Part shown: positions 29,645 through 46,270 of the stretch, piece after piece
How the letters are laid out: every line of letters starts with the position of its first letter
How positions within the stretch are numbered: position 1 is the stretch's first letter
NCBI RefSeq assembly: GCF_002776525.5
Contig: NC_045444.1
Location: 26,622,658 to 26,686,657 of the forward strand
Length of the DNA stretch: 64,000 nt
Direction: 5' to 3'
DNA from: Piliocolobus tephrosceles
Lineage: Eukaryota; Chordata; Mammalia; Primates; Cercopithecidae
Notes under the pieces: generated by a model
The model's database searches: none
What the model was told of the DNA's origin: nothing
Seen by the model: the letters and a program-made list of their open reading frames with translations, nothing else
Program-made: the position numbers and the translations under genes

Positions 29645-30860
29645 AATTTACTTAAAGTTCCGGGATACATGTGCAGAGTATGCGGGTTTGTTACATAGAT
29701 AGTATCCATGTGCCATGGTGGTTTGCTGCACCCATCAACCGGTCATCTAGGTTTTAAGTCCCACATGCATCTGGCATTTGTCCTAAGGCTCTCCCTCCCC
29801 TTGCCCCTCATCCCTGACAGGCCCTGTTGTGTATTGTTCCCCTCCCTGTGTCTATGTGTTCTCATTGTTCAACTCCCACTTATAAGTGAGAACATGCAGG
29901 GTTTGGTTACACCTTACACCTTATACAAAAATTAACTCAAGATGGATTAAAGACTTAAATGTAAACCAAAACCATAAAAATCCTAGAAGAAAAACTAGGG
30001 AATACCATTCATGACATAGGCATGGGCAACGATTTCATGACTAAAACACCAACAGGAATTGCAACAAAAGCCAAAGTTGACAAATGGGATCTAACTAAAC
30101 CAAAGAGCTTCTGCAGAGCAAAAGATACTAGCATCAGAGTGAAGGGGCAACCTACAGAATGAGAGAAAAGTTTTGCAATCTACCCATTTGACAAAGGACT
30201 AATAATCAGAATCTACAAGGAACTTAAACACATTCACAAGAAAACAAAAAAATCAAAAAGTGGGCAAGGGATATGAACAGACACTTCTCAAAAGAAGACA
30301 TTTATATGGCCAACAAACACGAATAAAAGCTCAACATCACTGGTCATTAGAGAAATGCAGATCAAAACCACAATGGGATACCATTTCACACCAGTCAAAA
30401 TGGCAATGATTAAAAAGTCAGGAAACAACAGATACTGGCAAGGTTGTGGAGAAATAGAAACGCTTTTACACTGTTGGTGGGAAGGTAAATTAGTTTAACC
30501 ATTCTGAAAATAGTTCAACCATTCTGAATCGCCACAGTGTGGCGATTCCTCACGCATATAGAATCAGAAATAGCATTTTACTCAGCAATCCCATAACTGG
30601 GTATATACCCAAAGGAATATAAATCATTATACTATAAAGATACATGCACATGTATGTTTACTGCAGCACTATTTAAAGAGCAAAGACCTGGAACTAACAC
30701 AAATGCCCATCAATGAGAGACTGGATAAAGAAAATGTGGCACATATACACCATAGAATACTATGCAGCCATAAAAAAGAATGAGATCATGTCCTTTGCAG
30801 GGTTATGGATGAAGGTGGAAGCCATCATTCTCAGCAAATTAGCACAGGCACTGATAACAT
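29645..30860 (-). mobile_element. L1, minus orientation, 5'-truncated and 5'-inverted
   Basis: The left part (about 29645-29910) is L1 3' UTR in antisense, starting from the L1 3' end (acttaaagttccgggatacatg). The right part (29911-30860) is ORF2 C-terminal sequence in sense, from TKINSRWIKDLNV to just past the AISLSKLA-type end. The internal edges of the two parts abut in L1 coordinates at the ...agaaaaccaaac... position, so this is one insertion broken by twin priming. Many stop codons and frameshifts make it older than the L1 at 23642. The poly(A) (T run on plus) is not preserved and no clean target duplication is visible; AT-rich stretches near 29606-29625 and 30862-30880 are similar. Confidence 0.85.
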
Positions 30861-31019
30861 ATTTTAATATATAAATAATAAAAATAAAACAAATCCCAGG
30901 TACCTAGCACAAATGTGAAGAATATTTGCAGTACACTGGAATATTTTCAGTACACTGGAAGACATAAATGTGCCCAAACCCGCTTTCCTCCAACTCAGAA
31001 AGCCAATATCCTGATTATT

Positions 31020-31330
31020 GTGTTTATTATGTATTTTTAAAAGAGTTTTAACACATACGTGGTGTATTTCCCAGCAGCAGATTGTTTAATTCTGCATGTT
31101 TAAATTGAATGTGTGAATCTTGTGATTAAACTTATTTTTTATTATACCCTTGATATTCATCCATTCTTCTTGTAATCAGAGTTCACTCATTTTCACTGCT
31201 GTATAGCATTCCTTTGTATGACTATTTCATATTTAACGTATGTAGGTACTTTTTCAATGTATATTTACTTATATCAAAGTAGACACTCAATTTTATATTC
31301 TGCTTAATTAATTTTAGAATTAAGATTTTT
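31020..31330 (-). mobile_element. L1M-type fragment, reverse, diverged
   Basis: attttcactgctgtatagca then ttcctttgtatgactatttc is the reverse of the L1 ORF2 end in decayed form. Confidence 0.45.
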
Positions 31331-32037
31331 ATCTATATTGAACCATTATCTTCAGCCAAGCCTTGTTTCTGTTTGACACATAATAATTTACCAACTAATT
31401 TTCCAAATAGTTTTCTGTTTTCATCATTATAATAATGATATAAGCATTTTTTTTTCAATTTAGCATTTCACACATTTTCTTAGATGAAATTACAGAGCAA
31501 AGTACATTAACATCCTTGTCTTCATTGCCCTCATAGCCTTGCAGTGTCTACCTGATGTCAAGGGCATTTTCTTTTAAAATAATACTTTATGTTATTTTAA
31601 AGTATATTGATACATTTGAAAATCATTAACATTTTAAAGTATTTTCTATCCACATTAGATACATATATACTTCTATATTTTTCAAAAATTGGGATATTGT
31701 ATATAAATTCTTTTCACTGTAATGACTTTTTGTCAAGCCATTGAAAAGTCTTCAAAAACATTTCTTTCAATGGCAGCATAAGATTCCTTACTAGAGAAGT
31801 AACATAATATAGTCAGCTGCTTACCTATTGTTGGATAGCTATATTGTTTCTCAGTTGCTGTTATTATAAATACATTTAATTTCCTTAATCAAAAGTAAAG
31901 AAGTATAACTTGTTTAATTATGTTGTCAGTTTTATGATCATTATACTTATTAGCAAATGTCTTACCAATTGTGATATCAATTTCTAATTATATTAGCAAT
32001 ACATAGGAATCCTGTTTTTATAGCACCCATTTTGCTA

Positions 32038-32276
32038 AAATCTCAGCTCATTGCAACCTCTGCCTCCTGGGCTTAAGTTATCCTCCTACTTCAGCCTCTG
32101 AAGTAGGTGGGACTACATGAGTGTGCCACTATGCCTGTCTAACGTTTATAGATTTTGAGAGACTAGGTTTTGCAATGTTGCCCAGGCTCTTATTGAAATC
32201 CTGTGCTCAAGTGATGCACCTGCCTCAACCTCCCAAAGTGCTGAAATCACAGGCCTCTGTCACAACACTCGCCCTT
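32038..32276 (-). mobile_element. Alu fragment, old, antisense on plus strand
   Basis: Reads tctcagctcattgcaacctc to cccaaagtgctgaaatcaca with heavy divergence. The Alu 3' end and tail are missing. Confidence 0.85.
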
Positions 32277-33144
32277 GTTTTTACTTCTAACGGATGTCTT
32301 AATTGGTAATTGGTAAACCTAGTACTTCATTGATGTAATATGTGTGATTGTTTGTGTGTGTATATACGTATGTATGTTTTAAATAAGAATAGTAATGATT
32401 TTCCCCATTATTTTCATTGGTCATTTCCTAGGTATTCTTTAATACCTACTTAAGTTTCTTGTGGTGTGTCTCCTTGTACTATAGACAACTGAATACTAAA
32501 AAATACATTTCATAGACACTCATATAGCCAAAGGTAGTGGATTTTATTTGACTCCCTAAAATGAGATATGCTAGCTCAAGTTTAGAACATGGAAGTGAGG
32601 CAAAGGTCCCCTTTTTGCCGCTGCTGCTGGTATGAATCCAATGGAGACATTGAATTTTTCCACAGCAGGCTTCTTCCATTCCATATCAAGATGTGAGGAA
32701 CAGGGTGTTTCTCCTCTCCTCCTCTTTTTTATTTTTTTCCAGTTACGGGCTATCAGATGTGACTTAACTCTGCATCTGATAGCTTTGGTGCCAGCTTTCT
32801 AATCCCTGGATCTCAGCTAAATGGTACGTTTTTAAAGTTAACATCTTCATTTATGGCTTCCTGATGCTCTAGCTTCTGAGTATGGTAGAGGTTCCAGCTT
32901 TCAGCTGGAATGTTTGGGAGGGATGTTCCAAAGACCCAGTCTAGAAGCTACTGGTCCAGGTTTTTAAATGATTTTGTAGGCACCTATTTGCATTAAATCT
33001 CTTGTTGCTCCAAATAGCTGGAATTATTTCTGATGAGTATTAATGTACTCCAGGTGATATACTACATTAGGGATGACTGAATAATATGCAATTCTGATCT
33101 TATGTTTTTCCTCCAATGTGTGTATGTATGTATGCACATATTCC

Positions 33145-33237
33145 TGTGTGTATATATATATATGTGTGTGTGTGATTATATCTCCCAAGTGGCATACAGA
33201 TCAATTTTAAAATCACACACTACATATACACACATGC
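33145..33237. repeat. Imperfect inverted repeat of alternating TG/TA and CA/TA tracts
   Basis: The left arm (33145-33177) ends gtgtgtgtgatt; the right arm (33211-33237) begins aatcacacactac. About 33 nt separate them. Confidence 0.8.
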
Positions 33238-33898
33238 ACCCACATACAAAACTTCTTTTATCGTGAGGCTCCAAACTCAGTACCCTCAATTATCCAGAAG
33301 GTCTAGGAACATGAGACCTGTTACCTTCACACTTCCAGTACTTAATACAAAATCAGGAATACAAATAAAAAATATAAACGAAGTACAAAAATACATACAT
33401 ATTAACATAGTTTAGCCTCTTTGATTCTTCATTTTAAACTATATATTCTATTAGTAGCTCTAACCATTTAAACTTAAAATTCTAACACATTTAGAGATCT
33501 AATTTCACAGTCCTCAGTAAGCACATGACCAGAGAGTGGAAGAGATGACAGGATTGTGACCAGACAGAGAAGACTGACAGAAATAAAAAGCTGTCACTAT
33601 GACAAAGGTACAGACAAACTAGACACTGTAAAAAGCAGTCATCATAAAATTAAAAATAATGGGGTCTGGGGAACATTTAAAGACCAACAGTCCCCAGTAG
33701 GATCATTTCAATCAGGATCATTCTACTATACCTGAATATCAAGACCGCAGGAAAAGACCTTAACCAATTATTGTGCAAAATATTAAGTTGCGAGAGTAAT
33801 TTTTAAAATCCTTATTACCATATTCAAATTAAAATAAATTATTCTGGCCTATTTAAAAAATAAATCAGAGATATATCTTATCTAAGAGATTGGAAAAC

Positions 33899-33942
33899 TT
33901 TTTGATAAAATCATTAAAATTTTTTTGATAAAATTGTTAAAT
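33899..33942 (+). repeat. Tandem duplication, about 22 bp x 2
   Basis: tttttgataaaatcattaaa and tttttgataaaattgttaaa lie next to each other (33899, 33922). Confidence 0.9.
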
Positions 33943-33975
33943 GTTTGATCTCTGATTAGCATAGCTTCAGTTACC

Positions 33976-34005
33976 TGAAAAATTAAATCATGAAAAATTA
34001 AATCA
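33976..34005 (+). repeat. Tandem duplication, 15 bp x 2 exact
   Basis: tgaaaaattaaatca at 33976-33990 and 33991-34005. Confidence 0.97.
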
Positions 34006-34031
34006 TGAAGTGATTTCACTCCCCAGTGATG

Positions 34032-34060
34032 CTAGATAAAATGAAGCCTAGATAAAATGA
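34032..34060 (+). repeat. Tandem duplication, 13 bp x 2, period 16
   Basis: ctagataaaatga at 34032-34044 and 34048-34060. Confidence 0.97.
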
Positions 34061-34062
34061 TT

Positions 34063-34098
34063 TTTTGACAGAAATCTATACCTGGATTTCTGTCAAAA
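34063..34098. repeat. Perfect inverted repeat, 14-bp stem, 8-nt loop
   Basis: ttttgacagaaatc (34063-34076) is the reverse complement of gatttctgtcaaaa (34085-34098). Confidence 0.97.
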
Positions 34099-34460
34099 CA
34101 AGCAACACACCTATTATGAGGAGTAGCATATTGGTTCAAATAAGAGGAAATCTGATCGACTCATCATTCCAGCTCATTAGCTCAAATACATTCTTTAGGG
34201 AATTAAGGGAAGTATCTTCCTAAAAATCTTCCCCAACATATGTTTCCCTAAAAATCAATAAATTTAGTGACTCTACAGCCTGGTTAGTTTCTAATTCACA
34301 TGATCACAACAGAAAAATACTTATTTTGAGAAAAATGAACAGTATATATTTGCAGGCAAACTTCATCTGTTGAAGTCTCATGTTATGGCTGATGTTGATG
34401 CTGCTAATTAATACTTAAAATCCTATTATGGGGGGGGGTAGCTGCTGGCAAAATGTTTTA

Positions 34461-34688
<228 letters not shown>

Positions 34689-35160
34689 TCAAAATTTCTA
34701 TAGTGTAAAAACAGGGAATCTTAGCAAAATTTTGTATACTCAACTATTTAGTACCATAATCAAATGCAAAAGAGTTAAAATCCATAGAAGAAGAGATTGG
34801 GATTTAACAAAATCCTCCTAAGTGAGCATTTAAAAAAACAATTCTAATAAATAAAATGCGTTCATATTAATTTAAACTCTTCACCGGTGAGCAAAATAAA
34901 AGTAACATGAATTTTTGGTACATGCTTCTCGTCCTTTTTTAAAATACCAATTTCTTAAATGAATACAAAGATCCATAAAAATGATCCTAGGTTAGGTAGT
35001 TAAGCGGAGAAAGGATTTACTTTGAAATGATTCATCATGTAGGCAACTAAACTAGAAGAAATGCGATTCTGTGATTGTACTCTGTTGAGAAGTGCTGTGG
35101 CAAAATATTTTTAAAATTTTTAAGTCTACTGTCATTTTGAGACTCTTACCACAAAATAAA

Positions 35161-35163
<3 letters not shown>

Positions 35164-35195
<32 letters not shown>
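35164..35195 (+). repeat. (TG)16 microsatellite
   Basis: Uninterrupted tgtgtg run in the intron between the propeller-end exon and the EGF exon. Confidence 0.97.
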
Positions 35196-35197
<2 letters not shown>

Positions 35198-35357
35198 GTT
35201 GTCAAACGGTGGAGGCTGAGTATATGTACAGAAGTTGAGGAGTAGAAGAATATTTTATGAGCATAAAACCTAGTAAACTAAAAAGGTAAGAAAAGTATTA
35301 TATGGAGAGGATGAGAAAAGAAAGACGGATCAAAGTGAAAAGAAATAATAGGAATAA

Positions 35358-35729
<372 letters not shown>

Positions 35730-35742
35730 TGTAATTATGTTT
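35730..35742 (+). repeat. Target-site duplication, right copy (AluY at 35449)
   Basis: tgtaattatgttt directly after the Alu head. Confidence 0.88.
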
Positions 35743-37086
35743 CTTTTTTTTTCAAACAAAGAAATGTTTAATTACTTAATGCTGATACAGTATTTTTTCA
35801 TTTAAAATGAGACAAATCCTTTGTGCCTTTTAAAGTTTCCTTTTAAGCTACATGCCTGTATTATCTATTTAAAGGATCACTTTTTAAAAATAAAAATAAA
35901 ATAATAATTTAACAACTGTACACACAGGGACAAGCCAGAAGCTGCACCAACTGGATCCCAGATCCTCTTTCCCCAAGGGCAGCCCATTCTTGGTTCTTAA
36001 TTATGTTTGTTTTAGATCACCCACTTGTTTGAAATGGTGATGAATACCATGGCAATATTCTCTTCATAATAAAACTACTATGATTTTAATAATTATGCCT
36101 ATTCTCTTTGTATTCTTCATTCTCTAAGTGGAAATATAAGTGAAATACAATTTTAACTACTTTTTTCCCTGCCGAGTGTTATTTTTATTTTCTAACCTCT
36201 CTCCACTTATATAACAGATCACATATCCTCCCAACTAATCACCAACTCCCCACTTTCTCACTCTGATCAACACTTTCGCTTTTTCCATTGGATCATGGCC
36301 ATCAACATGCAAATGTACCATTACTTCTACATCTAATAAAATAACCTTTTAATCCAAATTCCCACAACGATCCTTCCTTCAACTAGCTCTCCATTTCTCT
36401 CCTCTAACTTACATCCACACTATGCAAAGCTACAATGATCATTTTCTACAATTCTTTTCCTTCCTCTCTCAAACCCATTCTACTCATGTATTCACTTTAT
36501 CCTGAAACTGCCCTTGTCAGATCCCAGTGAGCTTCGTGCTGCTAAATCCAATGGTCAATTGGATTTTAAGAAGCTTCATCTCAGTCTCCTCTTTTGGCTT
36601 TTCCTATTCTTTGTGACTTATTGCTGGAGCATACCAGTGTACATTACTTGGAATGCTTACTTCTCCATTTGTATTTACTGCCTTCACGTTCACATCCATA
36701 GTCATGGCTTTAAATGTCACCTATCTGCCAGTGACTCCCAAATTGGTATCTCGAGCCTGGACTTTCCCCTTCAACTCCAGAGTTGAGTAACTCATGAAAA
36801 TTACATTTACTATCTTTGTCCTAAATTCACTCCAAGCTTAGTTTTCCCATCTAAAAAATAACTAAATTATTCCAATTGCTCTAGCTAGACCATTGGCATT
36901 ATCCTTGATTCTGTTTTTATTTATACTCCACATCTAATGTATCAGAAAATCCTATTGGCTCTATATTTGCCTATATTCTGAATTTCCCTATTCTCCCCCC
37001 TTTCACTGCTGCCATCTTGATCCAATCCACCATCCTCTGTAACTTCCCACCCTTCTCCTCCCCACTACCTATTATAAACAGAGTAG

Positions 37087-37412
<326 letters not shown>

Positions 37413-37712
37413 GCCATGTTGGTTCTTTAAAAATAAGTCATACCGTGAGATTTTTCTGTTTAATGGTTTCTAAGGACTTCCCATCTCACTAAAAGTATAA
37501 GGAAAAGTTTTTTATAATAGTCTACAGAGCCCTACTTGTTATGATCCTCCTTTGTTTCTCCAGCCTCATTTCCTACTTCCCTTTTCCTCGTTCATTCTGC
37601 TCTAGACACACAGGTATTCTTGTCACTCCCTGAACAGTCTAGACATGTTCTTTCCTCATGGCTTTTGTGCTTGCTCATCCCACCACCTGCAATGTTTTTG
37701 CCCAGATATCTC

Positions 37713-38063
37713 TGGTATGGTTTGGCTGTGTCCCCACCCAAATCTCATCTTGAATTCCCATGTGTTGTGGGAGGGACCCAGGAGGAGGTAATGGAATCAT
37801 GGAGGCAGGTCTTTCCCATGCTATTCTTGTGATAGCAAATAAGTCTCCTGAGATCTGATGGTTTTAAAATGTGGGGTTTCCCTGCCCAAGCTCTCTGCCT
37901 GCTGCCATCCACATAAGATGGGACTTGCTCCTCCTTGCCTTCTGCCATGATTGTGAGGCTTCCCCAGCCATGTGGAACTGTAAGCCCAATTAAACCTCTT
38001 TCTTTTGTAAATTGCCAAGTCTTGAGTATGTCTTTATCAGCAACGTGAAAATGGACTAATACA
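37713..38063 (+). mobile_element. MaLR LTR (THE1/MST-like), solo, inside L2
   Basis: Begins tggtatggtttggctgtgtc and ends actaataca, 351 bp. The flanking 5-mers atctc (37708-37712) and atccc (38064-38068) are a likely target duplication. The surrounding L2 continues on both sides. Confidence 0.9.
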
Positions 38064-38826
38064 ATCCCCATGCCTTTCTCTTTCGAATACCTCAAGTCAT
38101 CATTTAATGTCATCTTTTCAATGGAACTTCTTTTGACTATTCCATATAAAATTGAAGACTGCTCCCATTTCTAACACTCTTTATCCTCCTTACCTTCTTT
38201 GTTTTCTCTATAGCACTTATTATCTTCCAATATAATACAAAATTTACTTAGTTATTCTGTATTATAGCTTCTCCGCTGGAGTGCAAACGCATAAAGGCAA
38301 GACTATTCTGTCTGTTTTATTCACTTCTGTATTCACAGTATACATAGAATAGTTCCTGGAACATAGTATATTGTCCATGAAAAATTAATGAATGAATAAA
38401 TCCTAATATTAAACTCTAATAAGGCTATCTACAGAATTTTATATTTGAATCTGTTCTAAACATATTTGTGACAATGTACAGCCATGATTAGATATACGTT
38501 AATGCTTAGATAATTCTAGGCTAGTTTTGATTTGAAATATAAGTATAGAATATAATAAAAAATTTGCTGGTGGTTTTTGATATTTTCTTATTTTATATAT
38601 GACTGAACCTAAATTGTATTGATGAACAGCATCACTAATCTCCTGTAAAAAACAATTGGTTTATTTTTCTGAGAAAAACTGCAGCCTTCTCATTGAAAAT
38701 TACTTTTTAATGAATATGTGTTAAAGAACAATTGGAATGTTAAGTTGGGAGAGCCCAATGACTATAGTAAACACTGGAGAGATACTGCAAGGCAGTCACC
38801 TGATTTTAAATTTGTCTACCAAAATG

Positions 38827-38866
38827 ATATTTAAAAAAAAAAAAAAGAAAAAAAAAAAAAAAAAAC
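38827..38866 (+). repeat. Poly(A) tract with one G
   Basis: Two long A runs divided by a single G; no adjacent Alu or L1 explains it. Confidence 0.95.
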
Positions 38867-39117
38867 CCTTAGCCTCTGGGTTTCCTGTCTATATACATCA
38901 CGACTGAAAGGCCCTTCCTGAATCTAAATCTAGCTATCATTTCACTTCTATCTTAGAAACGATTCACTAGGAACTGAAAAATTTGTCATTTAGAGTTGTG
39001 ACGGGAGCTCTATTCCATCTAACAAGCAGACATGCCCACTTTCGCTGTCAAAGCAGAGAATTTATGACTCACTCACTTCAACACCATACAAAAGCACAAG
39101 GACTATATCCCCATTCA

Positions 39118-42846
<3,729 letters not shown>

Positions 42847-44184
42847 CTAAATGTTAAAGCGGAGGGTGGGGGAGGGAAGCACATTTGATGGCGCCATCTG
42901 TAAAAAACAGAACTTTTTCTTCTAATTTATTTCAGTGATTACATCTGTTAGCTTCCCATAACCATTTCCATATAATATCACTCATAAACAGAGAAATCTG
43001 CTAATGAATATTGCAGGGCATAAGGGAGCAGGTTAACCAACAACTGTAAAATTTCCCCAAAACGAATGATTATAGTGGGTTTATTTTTGTATTAGGAGAA
43101 ATGTTTCTTTAAGCCTCATACAGCTGATGGACATCGACCACATTCAGTGTAAGCTTCAGAAGTGAGCCAAATCACCAGGCCGGGGCACGTGAGCTATCAG
43201 CCTTTATCTTCAACCTGCCTTTCAAATTGCCTGGTAATGTTTGTCTCCTATAAAAGTTATTATGCGGAGCTCAATGATGCTGTGAGTGGTGGAGAATAGC
43301 AAACCTGAAATGGAATTAAGCAGACCGAAAAGCAAATGTGCTCTTTGTAGCAACAGAAATAAAACATAAATAATCAATTCCCCACCCAAAAGTATCCCTA
43401 ATTCTCCCAAATATTCCCAAATCACAAAATTGTATTGAAGAAGTATAGGTCATTTCTTCTCATGTTTTCTTAGTATTTATTTTGGAGAAAAGGCTGAAAA
43501 GCAATGTTGACCTCTGAGACAACAAATTCTTTCATGCAGCGCTAATGGTGTCTTTCAAAGTTTAAAATGTAACTCCAACACCTCAGTGTCTAATATTTGA
43601 TTAGTATTCACTATGTTTAGTAAACACAAATCAATTTTAATTAACCTGACAATATTTAACAAGATTACCCACTCATGAGACTAAATTACATTTGTAAATA
43701 GAAGACCATCTTGCCTTGACTTAAATACAATCTCAAGAATAATCCGATTTACAGTGACTGAGCAATATTAAGATTACCTAGAGTATAAACTATTTGATTT
43801 TACAAAATTGGTGAATTAGTTTTTAGTTACTTTTCTCAACATACTTACATTATCTAACAGTATGGGCTATCTTTCAAGCTTAAACATGTTATTTAAACTT
43901 TAATTTTAATTTATCTCTCTCTGTTGTGGGAGACACTAATTTTTAAACATTAGTGCATACTATTGGAAATAGTACAAGCTAGATTTTATTATAAGTGTAT
44001 ATTTCCCCAAATGTTCTTGAAAGATCAGTTTATCATAAGTTAAAATTAATTTTTCCAAGTTCTATCTATTTAGGTGAAGATCTTTCTATTCTAGTGAAGA
44101 ATAAATAAAAGAGCACATCCTGCAGTTTCATTGTCATGCTAAACGATCAAACCACTGCTTGGCATGCACACGTTTCCTCTCCCC

Positions 44185-44190
<6 letters not shown>

Positions 44191-44249
<59 letters not shown>

Positions 44250-44262
44250 TGTCTCTCCCTGC
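44191..44262 (+). repeat. (CT)23 and flanking CT-rich tract
   Basis: Pure (CT) over 44191-44236, then gtct-interrupted CT. Confidence 0.97.
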
Positions 44263-44674
44263 TTCCTTCCTGCATCTCTGCTTTCTTCACTTATAAATCA
44301 ATTTGTTCATAGCTATTCTGTTTCTATAAGGAGTACCCAGTTTCACTCTTATTTACTGTAGAACAGTGTTCATTATTTTTGCTACATGAAACTTTTTCTC
44401 ATAATGCCTCTCCTTTTATATATATATTTTTCTCACTAGTTCATTTCACAGCAGTGAAGAGGAGTTGGTGTGCAGGTGGTTTGACTTTGGGCATGGAGAA
44501 ATTAAGGTTCTGGCTATCATGTGACATGTAGAGACCACGTTTAGATAGCATTATGAAGCAGGCAATTGCAACTGTTTACATAGTACTTAACAACATGAAA
44601 GGTGAGTCTGAAGAGGAAGCCTTCTCTAAAGTCATCTTGAGATGACTTAATTGAATGAGATCTCCCGACCCCTG

Positions 44675-44675
<1 letters not shown>

Positions 44676-44705
<30 letters not shown>
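44676..44705 (+). repeat. Poly(A) tract
   Basis: About 29 A following cccgacccctg. No SINE or LINE body precedes it. Confidence 0.95.
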
Positions 44706-44707
<2 letters not shown>

Positions 44708-45689
44708 AGTCTCAAGACAATCTTGGAGGTATGCTATTAGAGAAATAAGATCTTGTAAAGGAGGTCAGAAGTTAGCAGTAACACAGATGTTCATAGACAT
44801 CTAAAAGAGAACATTTTCAGAATAAAAAAATTGAGTGGCTGACTGGGTCAATCACTTTACAAAGCAAAAAAAGAAGAATATAGATTAAGAAAATGTCACT
44901 GAATCTGATATTCAGTAAAACACTAGTAATTTTTGCCACTTGTGTTTAGGAAGTTTAGTTATGGAGGAAGAATATAAAGCAGGTGATGATGAAGGAGTTC
45001 AGAAAATGTAAGTTATTCTTTCAAGAAATTTTTCATTGATTTTGACCTTCTATTGCAAGAATGATGCATTTGATTCCCATATTTTTTTCTAAATCATGAT
45101 AAAACTGATTGAGATAACACTCTAAGTTTCTGCCAAGTATGAAAAAAACACACATGTAAATATATGACTGATCAAAATTGAACCTTCTCAGACTTCCAAT
45201 TCCTGACTATGATGAGCTCTATTCACTCTTAATTGAAATGCAAAAAATCAAAGAGTTCTAAAGAATAATAGTCACTAGTATTGAGTACCTATAGTCACAT
45301 GATAATATAAATGTTTATTTGTGTGCTTGTTTTTAGCAGTGTTTGATTTTAGCTTAAAATTTCCTGTTACAGAGAAAGGTTTCATTCCCAGGGCATTCTT
45401 TAGTGGAGGCATGGCTGTATTATAATTGGTAAACACAAGCTAAAATTTTTAAATATTTAAAATTCTACTATGTCATTTGTGATATAAATGTTGTTGGGTT
45501 AAAAATCACTCTCTTCTTTTCTATAAAATACTTTTCCAAATCATAGACAAGTAAATGGTGCTCTGCAAACTCCACGATCCCGTGGATACTTCTGAGAGAC
45601 GAAAGTACTAGATAATTTGTATTTTACAGACGAAACAGGTTCAAAGCCTTTATGGTTAGTCCTTGCCAGAGGCATCAATGTCACATATT

Positions 45690-46270
45690 TTTGAAAAACT
45701 TGTTATTTGGAATTTCAAACTTACACAAAATTTTTAATTTTGAGGAATAGTAGAATGAATGCCTATACCCTTCACCTAGATTCGCCAGTTGTTTACATTT
45801 CATTCTGTTGGCTATTTTACACACTCACTGAGCCACTTCAGAGTAAACTCTAGACATCATGACTCTTTATTCCTAAACACTTCAGCATCCATCTCTTAAG
45901 AAGGTTAAGAAAGACAAGGACATTCTGTTGCATAACCACAGTATATCTCTCGTAATCAATACCTTTAGCAATGTGTACAATGTATAGTCCGTATTCAAAT
46001 TTGCCTTTTGACAGATAATGTTCTTTATAGAAAAAATTTCTGATTCAAAATCTAATTCAACATCATGCATTGTATTTAATCATCTTTTCCTCTCAACTCC
46101 TTTAATGTTGAGCAGTTCTATAGCTTTGTTTGGTTGTTCATGATGTTAGTATTTCCAAAGAGTAGATAGGAGCTGTTTTGAAGAATATTCCAATGTGCGA
46201 TCTGTCTGATTTTTGTCATGTCATAATTAGATTATGTTATGCGTTTTAAACCAAAATGCAATGATTTTGC
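45690..46270 (+). mobile_element. Old L1M 3' UTR
   Basis: ttggaatttcaaacttacac, acccttcacctagattcgcc, agacatcatgactctttatt, aggacattctgttgcataac and cagtatatctc occur in L1M 3' UTR order. Confidence 0.7.

Noticed and set aside
33899..34060. CRISPR-like array
   Set aside because: The direct repeats are adjacent or 3 nt apart, differ in sequence from one another, and the DNA is primate intron.
37745..38113. Minus-strand frame of 122 codons
   Set aside because: Antisense of the MaLR LTR.
44164..44361. Ser-Leu repeat protein
   Set aside because: It is the (CT)n microsatellite read in frame.
44676..44705. Poly(A) as the tail of a processed pseudogene
   Set aside because: No recognisable coding sequence or target duplication upstream of it.
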